From Lysobacter sp. CFH 32150 (GTDB lineage Bacteria > Pseudomonadota > Gammaproteobacteria > Xanthomonadales > Xanthomonadaceae), in NCBI RefSeq assembly GCF_022758295.1, contig NZ_JALDWJ010000002.1:434001-498000 (forward strand): a DNA stretch of 64,000 nt, read 5' to 3'. Numbering within the stretch: position 1 is the first letter of the stretch; each line of letters begins with the position of its first letter. The notes beneath the pieces were generated by a model. That model worked only from the letters and a program-made list of their open reading frames with translations. It was not told the origin of the DNA and made no database searches. Shown piece after piece: positions 47,165 through 56,457 of the stretch. The position numbers and the translations under genes were made by a program.

Positions 47165-47752
47165 TCAGTCCTTCAGCGCGTAGATCGCGGGCAGATTGCG
47201 GCCTTGTTCGTGGTAATCCATGCCATAGCCGAAGACGTAGCGATCCGGGACGTCCAGGCCGGCGTAATCCGCGCATAGGCCAGGGACACAGCGGTCGTGG
47301 CGTTTCACCGCGAGCGCGGCGATGCGCACCTCGCGCGCACCTTCGCCCAGGCACCACTCGCGCACTGCGGCCAAGGTGTGGCCTTCGTCCACGATGTCGT
47401 CGACCAGCAGTACGCGGCGGCCACGCAGCGGCGTGGCCGGACGATGCTTCCAGGCGAGTTCGCCGCCGGAGGTCGCGCCGCGATAGCGCGTTGCATGCAG
47501 GTAGTCGAACTCGAGGTCGAGTCCGCGCGCCCCCAATTCCAGTGCCAGTTGCCCGGCGAATGGCAGGGCGCCGTGCATTACGGTGAGGAATACTGGTCTG
47601 GAGCACGCGCCGTCGTGCGTAGCGGGCACATCGCCGGCATAGTCGTTGCAGATGGCCACTGCCATCGTTGCGATCACCCGCTCGATGGCAGGGCGATCGT
47701 GCACCACGTCGGCATTCGCCAGCGCGACGGCGAGCTCGTGCGCCTGGCTCAT
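47165..47752 (-). CDS. hpt: Hypoxanthine-guanine phosphoribosyltransferase
   Basis: 195 residues from the ATG at 47752, which overlaps the nagZ stop (ATGA). The PRPP-binding loop RVLLVDDIVDEGHT, the MHGALPFAG and LHATRYRG loops, and the C-terminal DYAGLDVPDRYVFGYGMDY are typical. Salvages hypoxanthine/guanine to IMP/GMP in the cytoplasm. Confidence 0.92.
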   Translation of the reverse strand: MSQAHELAVALANADVVHDRPAIERVIATMAVAICNDYAGDVPATHDGACSRPVFLTVMHGALPFAGQLALELGARGLDLEFDYLHATRYRGATSGGELAWKHRPATPLRGRRVLLVDDIVDEGHTLAAVREWCLGEGAREVRIAALAVKRHDRCVPGLCADYAGLDVPDRYVFGYGMDYHEQGRNLPAIYALKD

Positions 47753-48747
47753 GCGAGGCCACCCGACAATCGCGCCTGCGCGTGCCCGTAGCGTGCTTCG
47801 GCGAGCAAGCTGTCCCACCCCATCGCACCGCGCCGGATCAGCCCGGTCACCACCGTGGTGTCGAGCTTGCGATTTTCGACCGCAGCCAGCGACTCGACGA
47901 CCAGTTCCGGATGGCAGACCAGCACCACATCGCAGCCGGCATCGAGGTGCGCGTCGATGCGTGCCTTGATGCCACCGGCCGAGAACGCCGCGGCCATGCC
48001 GATGTCGTCGGAGAACACCACGCCTCCGAAACCCATTTCGGTACGGAGGATGTCTTCGATCCAGCGCTTCGAATAACCGGCCGGTTCCGGCGCAACTTGC
48101 GGATAGGCGACGTGCGCCATCATCACTGCCTCGGCCTTGGCCTCGATGCCGGCGACGAAAGGCACCAGGTCGAGCGCGCGGATCTCGTCCAGCGAACGCG
48201 AATCGACCGCGTCGTCGAAGTGCGTGTCTTCCAGCACCGAGCCATGGCCCGGGAAATGTTTGAGCGTCGCCGCCATGCCTGCAGCGTGCATGCCGCGTAC
48301 ATAGGCACGGGTGAATTCGGCGACGACCTGCGGGGTGGCCGAGAACGCGCGATCGCCGATGGCGCGATTGCCGCGGCCGAGATCGACCACCGGCGCGAAA
48401 CTGAGATCCACGCCGCTGGCGCGCACTTCGCTGGCCATCAACCAGGCGTGTTCCTGCGCGAGCTCGAGCGCGGCGACCGGATCGCGCTCATACAGGCGTC
48501 CGAAATTTTCGAGCGACGGCAGCGCGCTATAGCCCTCGCGGAAGCGCTGGACGCGACCGCCCTCCTGGTCGACACAGATCAGTTGCGGCCGTGGCGCGGC
48601 TTCGCGGATGGCGGCGGACAACTCGGCCACCTGCGCCTTCGAGGCGAAGTTGCGGGTAAACAGGATCACGCCGGCGCAGGCGTCGTGCTGCAGCCAGTCG
48701 CGCTCCTGCGCATTCAATTCGGTACCGGCGATGCCGATCACGAGCAT
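47749..48747 (-). CDS. nagZ: Beta-N-acetylhexosaminidase
   Basis: 332 residues. GH3 enzyme that removes GlcNAc from anhydro-muropeptides in the cytoplasm, a core step of peptidoglycan recycling that can influence AmpC induction. Motifs: VDQEGGRVQRF, KHFPGHG with the family His, and FSDDIGMAA with the catalytic Asp. AAGGAG 7 nt before the ATG overlaps the end of the CYTH gene. Confidence 0.95.
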   Translation of the reverse strand: MLVIGIAGTELNAQERDWLQHDACAGVILFTRNFASKAQVAELSAAIREAAPRPQLICVDQEGGRVQRFREGYSALPSLENFGRLYERDPVAALELAQEHAWLMASEVRASGVDLSFAPVVDLGRGNRAIGDRAFSATPQVVAEFTRAYVRGMHAAGMAATLKHFPGHGSVLEDTHFDDAVDSRSLDEIRALDLVPFVAGIEAKAEAVMMAHVAYPQVAPEPAGYSKRWIEDILRTEMGFGGVVFSDDIGMAAAFSAGGIKARIDAHLDAGCDVVLVCHPELVVESLAAVENRKLDTTVVTGLIRRGAMGWDSLLAEARYGHAQARLSGGLA

Positions 48748-48751
48748 TGCA

Positions 48752-49273
48752 TCACTCCTTCAGATCCATGGCGTTGCGCTCGGCCTCGCTCCATTGCGAG
48801 TACGGGTGCGTGGCCAGGGCCAGATTGTAGTAGCGGAGCGCGTCGGTGGCCTCGACGCCGAGCCAATCGGGCCTGGCGAAGTGCTCCTCCGCGCTTTTGA
48901 GCTCGATTTCGGCAACGACCAGGCCAGCGTTGTCACCGAGGAACTCGTCGACTTCCCAAAGGTGCCCGGCGTGTTCGACGTAGTGCCGGCGCTTGTCGAT
49001 CACGCCACCGACGCACAGCTCAAGCAAGGCGCGCGCATCGGCGACCGGGATCGGATAGTCGAACTCCTGTCGTGTGTGCCCGAGCTCGCGCGACTTCAGG
49101 TTGAGGAATGCCGCATCGCCGGCGATACGTACGCGCACCGAGGTCCGCATCGCACCGCTGTCGACGGTAACTAGGTCGTTGAGGTAGCCCTGCGCCATGG
49201 GCACGACTTCGTGCGCAGTTGCGCGCCAGCCGTCACTGGTGACGAGGAACTTGCGTTCGATTTCGATTCCCAT
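48752..49273 (-). CDS. CYTH-domain protein (triphosphate tunnel enzyme)
   Basis: 173 residues. The ExExK signature is EIERK at residues 4-8; the tunnel-lining residues of the eight-stranded barrel follow (VRVRI, LNLKS, RQEFDYPIP, WEVDEFLGD, VVAEIELKS). Bacterial short CYTH proteins are inorganic triphosphatases or adenylate-cyclase-like; hydrolysis of tripolyphosphate is the most likely activity. Tightly packed between rlmD (3-nt gap) and nagZ. Confidence 0.92.
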   Translation of the reverse strand: MGIEIERKFLVTSDGWRATAHEVVPMAQGYLNDLVTVDSGAMRTSVRVRIAGDAAFLNLKSRELGHTRQEFDYPIPVADARALLELCVGGVIDKRRHYVEHAGHLWEVDEFLGDNAGLVVAEIELKSAEEHFARPDWLGVEATDALRYYNLALATHPYSQWSEAERNAMDLKE

Positions 49274-49276
49274 GGC

Positions 49277-50590
49277 TCAGGGCTCGAACATCGCGATGCT
49301 TTCCACGTGCGCGGTATGCGGGAACATGTCCATCACGCCCGCCGCACGCAATTTCCAGCCACGCTCGTTGACCAGGTAACCGGCATCGCGCGCCAGCGAA
49401 GCAGGATGGCAGCTGACGTACACGATCCGCTTCAAGCCTTTGAGTGGCAGTTGCTTCAACACCACGTCGGCGCCGGAACGGGGCGGATCGATCAGCAGAC
49501 GGTCGAAGCCGGCACGCATCCACGTGTGCCCCGCCAGGTCCTGGGCCAGGTCGGCGGCATGGAATTCGGCGTTCGCGAGGCCGTTGTGCGCGGCGTTTTC
49601 GCGCGCGCGCCGCACCAGCCCGGCATCGCCTTCGACGCCGACCACCTCGCGTACCCCGCGCGCCAGCGGCAGGGTGAAATTGCCGAGACCGCAGAACAGA
49701 TCGAGCACGCGTTCGTCCGGTTGCGCATCCAGGAGCGTCATTGCGCTGGCGATCATCTTCTGGTTGAGCCCTGCGTTGACCTGGATGAAGTCGAGCGGGC
49801 GGAACTGCAATTCGACATCCCATTGCGACAACCGGAATGCGAGCTTCGGATGGTCCGGCCACAAGGCATGCACGGAATCGATGCCGCCGGGCTGCAGGAA
49901 GATCGCGAAGTCATGTTCCTGCGCAAACGCGACCAGCGCATTGCGGTCGCGTTCGCTCAGCGGGGCAAGGTGACGGAACACCAGCACGATGGTGTCGTCG
50001 CCGGCGATGAATTCAACCTGCGGGATTTCGCGGCGCCCATCCATGCCATCGATCAGCGCCGCCAGCGCCGACACCTTCGTGCCGATCTGTGGGATCACGG
50101 TGTGGCATTCGGACAGGTCGGCAACGAAACGTGGATCGTTCTCGCGGAAGCCGACCAGGGTCTTGTCCTTCTTCTCGACGCGACGCACCGAGAACCGCCC
50201 CTTGCGCCGATAACCCCAGGCGACGTCGGTCAACGGCGGCAATACCGTTCCCGGGGTGACATGGCCGATGCGCTCGAGGTTTTCCAGCAGCACGCGTTGC
50301 TTGGCATGGATCTGCTGCTCCTCGGCCAGATGCTGCAGCACGCAGCCACCGCAGGTGCCGAAGTGCGGGCAGCGCGGCACGACCCGATGTTCCGATGCGC
50401 GCAGGACTTCCAGCGTCTTCGCTTCATCGTAGTGGCGCGAGCGCGCCGTCTGTTGCGCCATCACCTGCTCGCCCGGCAGCGCCCCGGCCACGAACACGGC
50501 CTTGCCATCGGGACGGCGGGCGACGCCACGGCCATCGTGACCAAGGTTGAGGATGTCGATCTGGAACGGCGTCTGGTCGATGCGGGCCAC
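49277..50590 (-). CDS. rlmD: 23S rRNA (uracil-1939-C5)-methyltransferase
   Basis: 437 residues from a GTG at 50590; no ATG lies near the N-terminus and the frame upstream is not conserved. N-terminal TRAM-like OB domain (ILNLGHDGRGVARRPDGKAV), [4Fe-4S] cysteines in CPHFGTCGGC with a later Cys in SECHTV, SAM motif VLDLFCGLGNFTLPLA, and catalytic VYVSCHPASLARD near residue 394. Methylates U1939 of 23S rRNA. First gene of the five-gene operon ending in the phosphorylase. Confidence 0.93.
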   Translation of the reverse strand: MARIDQTPFQIDILNLGHDGRGVARRPDGKAVFVAGALPGEQVMAQQTARSRHYDEAKTLEVLRASEHRVVPRCPHFGTCGGCVLQHLAEEQQIHAKQRVLLENLERIGHVTPGTVLPPLTDVAWGYRRKGRFSVRRVEKKDKTLVGFRENDPRFVADLSECHTVIPQIGTKVSALAALIDGMDGRREIPQVEFIAGDDTIVLVFRHLAPLSERDRNALVAFAQEHDFAIFLQPGGIDSVHALWPDHPKLAFRLSQWDVELQFRPLDFIQVNAGLNQKMIASAMTLLDAQPDERVLDLFCGLGNFTLPLARGVREVVGVEGDAGLVRRARENAAHNGLANAEFHAADLAQDLAGHTWMRAGFDRLLIDPPRSGADVVLKQLPLKGLKRIVYVSCHPASLARDAGYLVNERGWKLRAAGVMDMFPHTAHVESIAMFEP

Positions 50591-50657
50591 GGAATCACTG
50601 CGTTTCGGCGAGTCGGCTATTGTCTCAGAAGCCCGCACCCGCAGAACCCCGGAAACG

Positions 50658-50685
50658 ACGACGGCCCGCGATTGCGGGCCGTCGT
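50658..50685 (-). terminator. Hairpin terminator after the YdbL-family gene
   Basis: A 12-bp perfect stem ACGACGGCCCGC / GCGGGCCGTCGT with a GATT loop, 17 nt beyond the YdbL stop on the minus strand. Only a short T-run (CGTTTCC) follows, so efficiency is uncertain. Confidence 0.65.
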
Positions 50686-50702
50686 ATCGACACAGTGCAG
50701 GC

Positions 50703-51296
50703 TTACTTCTGCTTCCAGCCGCCGCTCGCGTCCTGGTACCACCAGCCACTACGCGCGCTATCGACCCATTGCTTGGCGAACACGCCACGGATCTGTGCTT
50801 CCCATTCCGGATGGCCGTTGGCGACGGCGACTTCCTTATAGACCGCCTTGCGATCGCGGTTGTCGTCCGCCACCGCTTGTTGCGCGCTCACCCGGTCTTT
50901 CAGTGCCAGCTTGGCCGGATCGCGCACGACGACGAGGCCATCGCGGCCGAACCCGAGCGCACCGGAGTCGAAGCCCGCACGCAATGCGCTATCGAAGCGT
51001 GCTGCCATGCGCGCCTGGATCGCCTGGATCGCGGGGGTCTTGATGGTGATGTCCGGTTGACCCTGCGCATAGGCGCTACTGATGCCGACCAGCGACAGCC
51101 AGTCGATGCGCATCGCCATGCCGCCACCATCGGGCTTGGCCTCGGGTTGTTGTTCCTTGATCTCGTCGCCGATGACCTTCTCGACGAACTCCTTCGCCGC
51201 TTCCTTGGCCTCGGCAGCCGGGAAGTACACATTGATCGTCACGCACGCGGTCAGCGCAAGCGCTGCAGCGATCGGCATCCCCATCCAACGACGCAT
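50703..51296 (-). CDS. YdbL-family (DUF1318) lipoprotein with a YnbE-like N-terminus
   Basis: 197 residues with AGGAG before the ATG. The lipobox ALTAC gives a lipidated Cys at 18, followed at once by a beta strand VTINVYFPA, the arrangement of the tiny outer-membrane lipoprotein YnbE. The C-terminal ~100 residues are DUF1318: QAIQARMAARFDSALRAGF, DNRDRKAVYKEVAVANGHP, ending with an aromatic/Lys tail (WWYQDASGGWKQK). In E. coli separate YnbE and YdbL assist the YdbH intermembrane bridge; here YdbH is encoded directly upstream (40-nt gap) and no separate ynbE is seen. The fusion reading is my inference. Confidence 0.8.
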   Translation of the reverse strand: MRRWMGMPIAAALALTACVTINVYFPAAEAKEAAKEFVEKVIGDEIKEQQPEAKPDGGGMAMRIDWLSLVGISSAYAQGQPDITIKTPAIQAIQARMAARFDSALRAGFDSGALGFGRDGLVVVRDPAKLALKDRVSAQQAVADDNRDRKAVYKEVAVANGHPEWEAQIRGVFAKQWVDSARSGWWYQDASGGWKQK

Positions 51297-51336
51297 AACG
51301 CTCTCCTATTCGACTTCCGGTTATTTCGACTACGAA

Positions 51337-53373
51337 TCATTCGACCACAGGTTTGACATCGCCCTTGCCCACCGCTGCCAGACGTTCCAGCAGCGTCGGC
51401 CAATCGACCTGGCGATTGAAGCCGACTACGTTCAGCCGTGGCACGCCGGAACCTTCGACGATAGTAAATCCCTTCGCTTCTGAATAAGAGCTATCAGCTG
51501 AATGGAGCCCTCCCATTTCGCAGACCTCGTTCGCCAACCGGCAGGTGATGCCGATGCGGGCATAGCCGAAATCGTCGAACAGGCCGATCAGCTGGCCCTG
51601 CAGGCTGGTGATGAACGAAGCATCACCGACGCTGGAAATATTCTGCACCGCGCGCTGGCTGATGCGCTGGCGCACGCCCGGCTTGCGCTCGGTATGCAGG
51701 TCGGCATCGAACGCGGTCGCGTTCCAGTCGACCAGGCGCAGGTCGCTGATGCGACCATCGAGACGGCCGGTGATGCTGCCGAAGTCGAATACCTCGGTCA
51801 GGGCCAGCAGGTCCAGATCGTCGAGGGCGAGATCCGCGGACAACGTCGGCGCCACGCCGAACGGGCGTTCCATCGACAACGCCGACACCCGCACGCTGCC
51901 ATCGAAGACGTGCATCTCGAGGCCACCATCGAAGTCGAGCCGGTCATTGGCGTATTGCGCATTCGGAATGCGTCCGCTGAGTTCGCCGCGGAACGCCGGC
52001 CAGTCCAGGGCCTGCGCCAGCTTGCCGACATCGAGGCGATCCAGGCTGAGGCCGAAGCGCATCGTCATGCCCTGGTCGCCGGCCGGCGGCCGCAAGGCAA
52101 GGCCGTCGAAACGCAGGCTGCCGCCAAGCATCGGCACCGTGACGGCCTCGCGCAGGCGGAGCGTGCCGTCGCGGCTCGCCAAAGGCCAGGTGGCTGCACC
52201 GAAATCGAGTCCATACAGTTGACCGCCTTGCCAGCGCAGATCGCTGCTGGTGGCCGAACTCGCGGAGAACCGCACGTCGCCATCCAGCCTGTCGAAACGG
52301 AAACGACCCTGTGGATCACGCAGGGCGATTTCGTGCAGCCCGGCATCGAGTGCGGCGAGGCGGCCATCATCGACGCGCAGGCTCAAATCAAGCGCGCCTG
52401 CCAGTTCGAGATCGCCAAGGCCGAACAGGCCAAGCCAGCCGGACAGGTAACGTTCGCGCAGCGGCGAGACATCGCGACTGCTGATGCGCAGATCGAGTGC
52501 CCCCAGGTCGACAGCTGGCGTGAACGCCGCGCTACCTTCGGCCACGAGTGCATTGCCATCGCGCCAGGCGATGCGCGGCAGGCGCCAGCCCTCGCCAATC
52601 GGTTGTTCACCTGCAATGTCCAATGCGATCGGCGACTGCGGCAAGGCGACATAAGTGTTGCCAGCGAGGAACTCGCCCCCGCGCAGCTCACCATCGAGCG
52701 TCAACAGAGACGTTGCCTGAAGCTTGCGATAGTCGATGTCGAAACGGCCGCCGAGATTTTCCGCCGCGATGCTGCCGTCGGTCGTATCGAGTCCCACGGC
52801 CTTTGCCACCAACTGGCCATCGATGCGCAAGGGCGCGTTGGTCGGCGCTCGCACGGTGAGCAGGCCATCCAGGGTGCCGGATTTGAATCGCGCGTCCTGC
52901 CATGCCTGGGTGAGCAGCGCCTGGACCCAGGCCACGGGCACGCGCGTCAGTTCCAGCGCGGTGAAATCCGGCGTCGCTGCTTGCCGGCGCAAGGCGAAAC
53001 GCGCATCGCGCCGGGTGAGTACGGCATCGGTGCTGGCAGTGCCCAAAGCCAGCGACAGTCGCAACGGCTGACTGCGTCCGCTGCGCAACACGCCATCGCA
53101 GCGCCAACCGCCCTGCCCATCGCCTTGCAGTGGGCATCGCCAATGGACGTCGCGGTAGTGATAGCCAAGGTCGACGGCGTCGATCTGACGGGCATGCAAC
53201 TCGAGATCGCCCTGCGTCGCCTGCGCTGGCCAGTCCAGGCGCACGCTGACGCCTTCGAGCGTCGCCACCGCAGTGTTGATCTTCGCGATCCTTGCCTGCA
53301 GCGTCCGCGCCTGCGCCGGCCAGAACCCGGCCAGCAGCAGGACGATCAGCAGAGGTAACATCGGTCGCGACAT
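51337..53373 (-). CDS. ydbH: YdbH-like AsmA-family intermembrane bridge protein
   Basis: 678 residues from the ATG at 53373 (MSRPMLPLLIVLLL), with one N-terminal hydrophobic segment as signal/anchor and no other membrane span. The body is long and beta-rich, made of repeating strands (RFDIDYRKLQATSLLTLDGELRG type), as expected for the lipid-carrying groove of AsmA-like proteins. The conserved YdbH C-terminus is clear: QNISSVGDASFITSLQGQ, GYARIGITCRLANEVCEMGG, NVVGFNRQVDWPTL. YdbH, TamB and YhdP together move phospholipids to the outer membrane in E. coli. Slightly shorter than E. coli YdbH. Confidence 0.85.
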   Translation of the reverse strand: MSRPMLPLLIVLLLAGFWPAQARTLQARIAKINTAVATLEGVSVRLDWPAQATQGDLELHARQIDAVDLGYHYRDVHWRCPLQGDGQGGWRCDGVLRSGRSQPLRLSLALGTASTDAVLTRRDARFALRRQAATPDFTALELTRVPVAWVQALLTQAWQDARFKSGTLDGLLTVRAPTNAPLRIDGQLVAKAVGLDTTDGSIAAENLGGRFDIDYRKLQATSLLTLDGELRGGEFLAGNTYVALPQSPIALDIAGEQPIGEGWRLPRIAWRDGNALVAEGSAAFTPAVDLGALDLRISSRDVSPLRERYLSGWLGLFGLGDLELAGALDLSLRVDDGRLAALDAGLHEIALRDPQGRFRFDRLDGDVRFSASSATSSDLRWQGGQLYGLDFGAATWPLASRDGTLRLREAVTVPMLGGSLRFDGLALRPPAGDQGMTMRFGLSLDRLDVGKLAQALDWPAFRGELSGRIPNAQYANDRLDFDGGLEMHVFDGSVRVSALSMERPFGVAPTLSADLALDDLDLLALTEVFDFGSITGRLDGRISDLRLVDWNATAFDADLHTERKPGVRQRISQRAVQNISSVGDASFITSLQGQLIGLFDDFGYARIGITCRLANEVCEMGGLHSADSSYSEAKGFTIVEGSGVPRLNVVGFNRQVDWPTLLERLAAVGKGDVKPVVE

Positions 53374-53406
53374 GGAGGAAGCATACCGACGCAAAGGGAG
53401 CTTGCG

Positions 53407-54117
53407 ATGAAGCCACGCCTTCCACATATCCTGCTGGTCGAGGACGACCCGACCAGCCGCACCTTTCTCGCCGCCGCAGCGGAAGCGCTGCCCGCCATCG
53501 TGGACACGGCCGATTCGCTGGCCACTGCCCGGGCGCTGGCGACAATGCACGCTTACGATTTATGGCTGATCGACGCGAACCTGCCCGATGGCAGTGGCAT
53601 CGAGTTGCTGCAGCAGTTGCGCCAGCGCGCGCCAACACCGGCACTGGCGCATACCGCGGCACGCGATCGAAGCGCACTGGACCCACTGCTCGATGCGGGT
53701 TTCGTCGAAGCGCTGATCAAACCACTCAGCTCCGCGCAACTGCAGGGGGCATTGCGTCGGATCCTGGGTCATGACGACGTCGCAGAGGAGGCAACGTCGA
53801 CCGGTTGTGGCAAGCTGCCCACCTGGGATGAGGAAGCCGCGCTCGATGCGATGAACGGCAACCGCATGCACGTGGAAGCCTTGCGCAAACTTTTCCTGGG
53901 CGAACTCGCAGCACAACGTGATGCCGTGCTCGCGGGACTGCAAACGAGCGACGATGGGATCGTGCATGCGCAACTGCATCGACTGCAGGCCAGTTGCAGT
54001 TTCGTCGGTGCCGTGCGGCTCGGCGCAGCGGTCAAGCGGTTACGGGACGGGACAGCGTCGATCGCTGCGCGCGAAAGCTTCGCGCACGCGGCAGCGGACA
54101 CGCTGGCTTCAGCCTGA
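53407..54117 (+). CDS. Response-regulator receiver protein with C-terminal HPt-like domain
   Basis: 236 residues. The receiver domain (about 5-122) has acidic pocket VEDD, phospho-acceptor Asp in [13 protein letters not shown], Thr/Ala switch LAHTAAR and Lys in ALIKPLS. The C-terminal part (about 140-236) looks like an HPt four-helix bundle with a candidate phospho-His in [14 protein letters not shown]; the usual HxLKG is degenerate. No DNA-binding domain. Likely one piece of a phosphorelay whose kinase is elsewhere. Its 3' end overlaps convergent recO by 9 nt. Confidence 0.82.
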   Translation: MKPRLPHILLVEDDPTSRTFLAAAAEALPAIVDTADSLATARALATMHAYDLWLIDANLPDGSGIELLQQLRQRAPTPALAHTAARDRSALDPLLDAGFVEALIKPLSSAQLQGALRRILGHDDVAEEATSTGCGKLPTWDEEAALDAMNGNRMHVEALRKLFLGELAAQRDAVLAGLQTSDDGIVHAQLHRLQASCSFVGAVRLGAAVKRLRDGTASIAARESFAHAAADTLASA

Positions 54118-54846
54118 GCGCGCGGGTGCCAGCCGACCGAGTTCGGCCAGCATTTCCCAGGACTTCAAACCACGCCCGCCCAGGTGATGCTCCAGTACCG
54201 AGCGTAAGGCACGGCGCAAGCCGGTCAGGTCCTCGACGCCGGGCATGCGGTCTTCGGCCAGCGCCAGCAAGGCACGGCCAGTCGCTGCGCTGGTGCGGTC
54301 GCCGTGACCGCGATCGCTGAGCAGGCGGCGCGCGCCATGCTCGGGATCGAGCCGGTAACGCGCCGCCGGATCGATCGGCACGCCATCGCCATCTACGTCG
54401 AATGCGATACCGAAGCCGAGCGCATCGAGCAGGTCACGCTCGAAACGGCGCAGCGTCCACGCCAGCGGCTCACCGGCACCGAGGCGCGCACGGGTTTCGC
54501 CGTACGTCGCATAGAGTTCCGGATGCGGATCGGAACGCGGCGCCAGCCGCAACACCAGCTCATTGAGATAGAAGCTCGCCAGCGCGGCATCGCCTTGCAA
54601 TTGCGGTGCGGCATCCAGCGCCTCCGCTGCGCGCAACTGCGCCAACTCGCCACGTTGCACGGCGTCCAGCCGGATGTGCTGCAGCGGTTGCAATGCGGCG
54701 CGTAGTACGTGCCGTTTCGGCCCTTGCACGCCGCGCGCGACCAGGCCAAGGCGACCGTGATGCTCGCTTAAGACTTCCACCAGCAGGCTGCTTTCGCGCC
54801 ACGGCCGCGCATGCAGCACGTAGGCCGGCTCGGCCTCGATGCGCAT
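54109..54846 (-). CDS. recO: DNA repair protein RecO
   Basis: 245 residues. N-terminal OB fold ([33 protein letters not shown], split by conserved turns) and helical C-terminal part ([31 protein letters not shown]). No zinc-finger cysteines, as in E. coli RecO. Loads RecA with RecR/RecF. Last gene of the lepB-DUF4845-rnc-era-recO series. Confidence 0.93.
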   Translation of the reverse strand: MRIEAEPAYVLHARPWRESSLLVEVLSEHHGRLGLVARGVQGPKRHVLRAALQPLQHIRLDAVQRGELAQLRAAEALDAAPQLQGDAALASFYLNELVLRLAPRSDPHPELYATYGETRARLGAGEPLAWTLRRFERDLLDALGFGIAFDVDGDGVPIDPAARYRLDPEHGARRLLSDRGHGDRTSAATGRALLALAEDRMPGVEDLTGLRRALRSVLEHHLGGRGLKSWEMLAELGRLAPARSG

Positions 54847-54863
54847 TTCAGTCGCGGCTTCTA

Positions 54864-55760
54864 TCAGTCATGGTACCCAAGCGTTCGCAATGCGGCTTCG
54901 TCGTCCGACCAGCCCTCGCGCACCCGCACCCAGGTTTCGAGGAACACCTTGCGGTCGAACAGCCGCTCCATCTGCTCGCGCGCGCGAGTTCCGATGTCGC
55001 GCAGGCGCTCGCCGCCCTTGCCGATCACGATCGCCTTCTGCCCTTCCCGTTCGACCCAGACCACCGCACCGATGCGCAGCAACTGGCCGTCTTCGACGAA
55101 GCGTTCGATCTCGACCGTCGTCGCATACGGCAACTCGGCGCCGAGCAGGCGCATCAGCTGTTCGCGCACCAACTCGCCAGCAAGGAAGCGCTGGCTCTTG
55201 TCCGTGATTTCGTCTTCCGCATACAGCGCCGGTTGTTCCGGCACCAATGCCAGGAGACTGTCGACCAAGGCTTCCAATCCCTTGCGCTTCAACGCGGAGA
55301 CCGGATGCACCGCGGCGAACTCACGCCCTTCGCTGACCTTCGCCAGGAACGGCAGCAACGTGGTCTTGTCCTTGGTCCGATCGACCTGGTTGACGGCCAG
55401 CACCACCGGAACGCCGGTCGCGCGCAGTGCGTCGTAGGCAAGCGTGTCCTCGTCGTCCCAGCGGCCGGCCTCGATCACCAGCAACGCGGCATCGACGCCT
55501 TCCAGCGCACCGCGCGCGGCACGGTTCATCCAACGGTTCATCGCCTTCTTCTGTTCGCGGTGGATACCTGGCGTATCGACCAGCAGCAGTTGTCCTTGCT
55601 CGAACGTAGCGATACCGAGCAGACGATGGCGCGTGGTCTGGGGGCGGTTGGAGGTGATGCTGATCTTGGCGCCGACGAGCGCGTTGACCAACGTCGACTT
55701 GCCGACGTTGGGACGGCCGATGACGGCGACGTGGCCGGCGCGATAAGTGGGGGAATTCAT
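54864..55760 (-). CDS. era: GTPase Era, ribosome biogenesis
   Basis: 298 residues from the ATG at 55760. G1 GRPNVGKST (15-23), G2 RPQTTRHR, G3 DTPGIH, G4 NQVD, G5 SALK, then a KH domain with [15 protein letters not shown] for the 3' end of 16S rRNA. Follows rnc by 25 nt. Confidence 0.97.
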   Translation of the reverse strand: MNSPTYRAGHVAVIGRPNVGKSTLVNALVGAKISITSNRPQTTRHRLLGIATFEQGQLLLVDTPGIHREQKKAMNRWMNRAARGALEGVDAALLVIEAGRWDDEDTLAYDALRATGVPVVLAVNQVDRTKDKTTLLPFLAKVSEGREFAAVHPVSALKRKGLEALVDSLLALVPEQPALYAEDEITDKSQRFLAGELVREQLMRLLGAELPYATTVEIERFVEDGQLLRIGAVVWVEREGQKAIVIGKGGERLRDIGTRAREQMERLFDRKVFLETWVRVREGWSDDEAALRTLGYHD

Positions 55761-55785
55761 GCGGGGATTGTAGGGCTGAAGCGGT

Positions 55786-56457
55786 CTATCGGTGGCGATC
55801 AACCTGTTGCAGCACCGCTTCCGCCGCCATTTGCTCCGCTGCGCGGCGCGAGCTGCCCTCGCCTTCACAGCTGATCGCGGGGTCAGTCAGGCCGCATTCG
55901 ACACGGAAGATCTTGGCGTGCTCGTCTCCGCTTTCGGACAACAGGGCGTAGATGGGCAGCGGCTTCTGCCTGGCCTGCAACCATTCCTGCAACCGGGTCT
56001 TGGCATCCTTGCCGAGCTTGTTCGGTGGCGGCAGTGCCGCGATCGAGGCCTCGAACCAAGGCAAAACCACGGCACGGCAGGTTTCGAAGCCGGCATCGAG
56101 ATGAATTGCGGCGACCAGGGCCTCGAGCGCATCGGCGAGGATCGAATCGCGCCGGTGGCCGCCGGATTTCAGTTCCCCGGGGCCGAGGATCAGCCGCGAG
56201 CCGATGTCGAGTTCGCGGGCAATGACTGCTAGCGCCGATTCGCGCACCAACTCTGCACGCGCGCGGGTCAAGGTGCCCTCGTCGGCTTTGGGCCAGTATT
56301 CGAACAGTGCTTCGGCGACGATCAGGTTGACCAGCGCGTCGCCGAGGAATTCCAGGCGCTCATTGTGTACGGCGGCCGCGCTGCGATGGGTGAGGGCCTG
56401 CGCAAGCAGGCCCGCATCCTTGAATGCATGACCGAAGCTATCGTTACGTCCGTTAAT
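55786..56457 (-). CDS. rnc: Ribonuclease III, probable ATT start
   Basis: Translated upstream of the first ordinary start, the frame gives a complete RNase [22 protein letters not shown], then [13 protein letters not shown] (residues 32-44), [14 protein letters not shown], the second acidic motif [13 protein letters not shown], and a dsRNA-binding domain ending in [15 protein letters not shown]. About 223 residues, the normal length. The only ATG/GTG/TTG in range is a TTG at 56271, inside the catalytic domain; the next in-frame stop upstream is at 56524-56526 with no ordinary start between. The best start is ATT at 56457, sharing bases with the TAA of the preceding gene (ATTAA) and with GGCGGT 8 nt upstream. 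Processes rRNA and structured mRNAs. Confidence 0.88.
   Translation of the reverse strand: MNGRNDSFGHAFKDAGLLAQALTHRSAAAVHNERLEFLGDALVNLIVAEALFEYWPKADEGTLTRARAELVRESALAVIARELDIGSRLILGPGELKSGGHRRDSILADALEALVAAIHLDAGFETCRAVVLPWFEASIAALPPPNKLGKDAKTRLQEWLQARQKPLPIYALLSESGDEHAKIFRVECGLTDPAISCEGEGSSRRAAEQMAAEAVLQQVDRHR

Noticed and set aside
55786-56271. rnc as a truncated 161-residue gene or pseudogene
   Set aside because: Translation upstream of the TTG gives the full conserved RNase III N-terminus in the same frame without a stop, so only the start codon is unusual.
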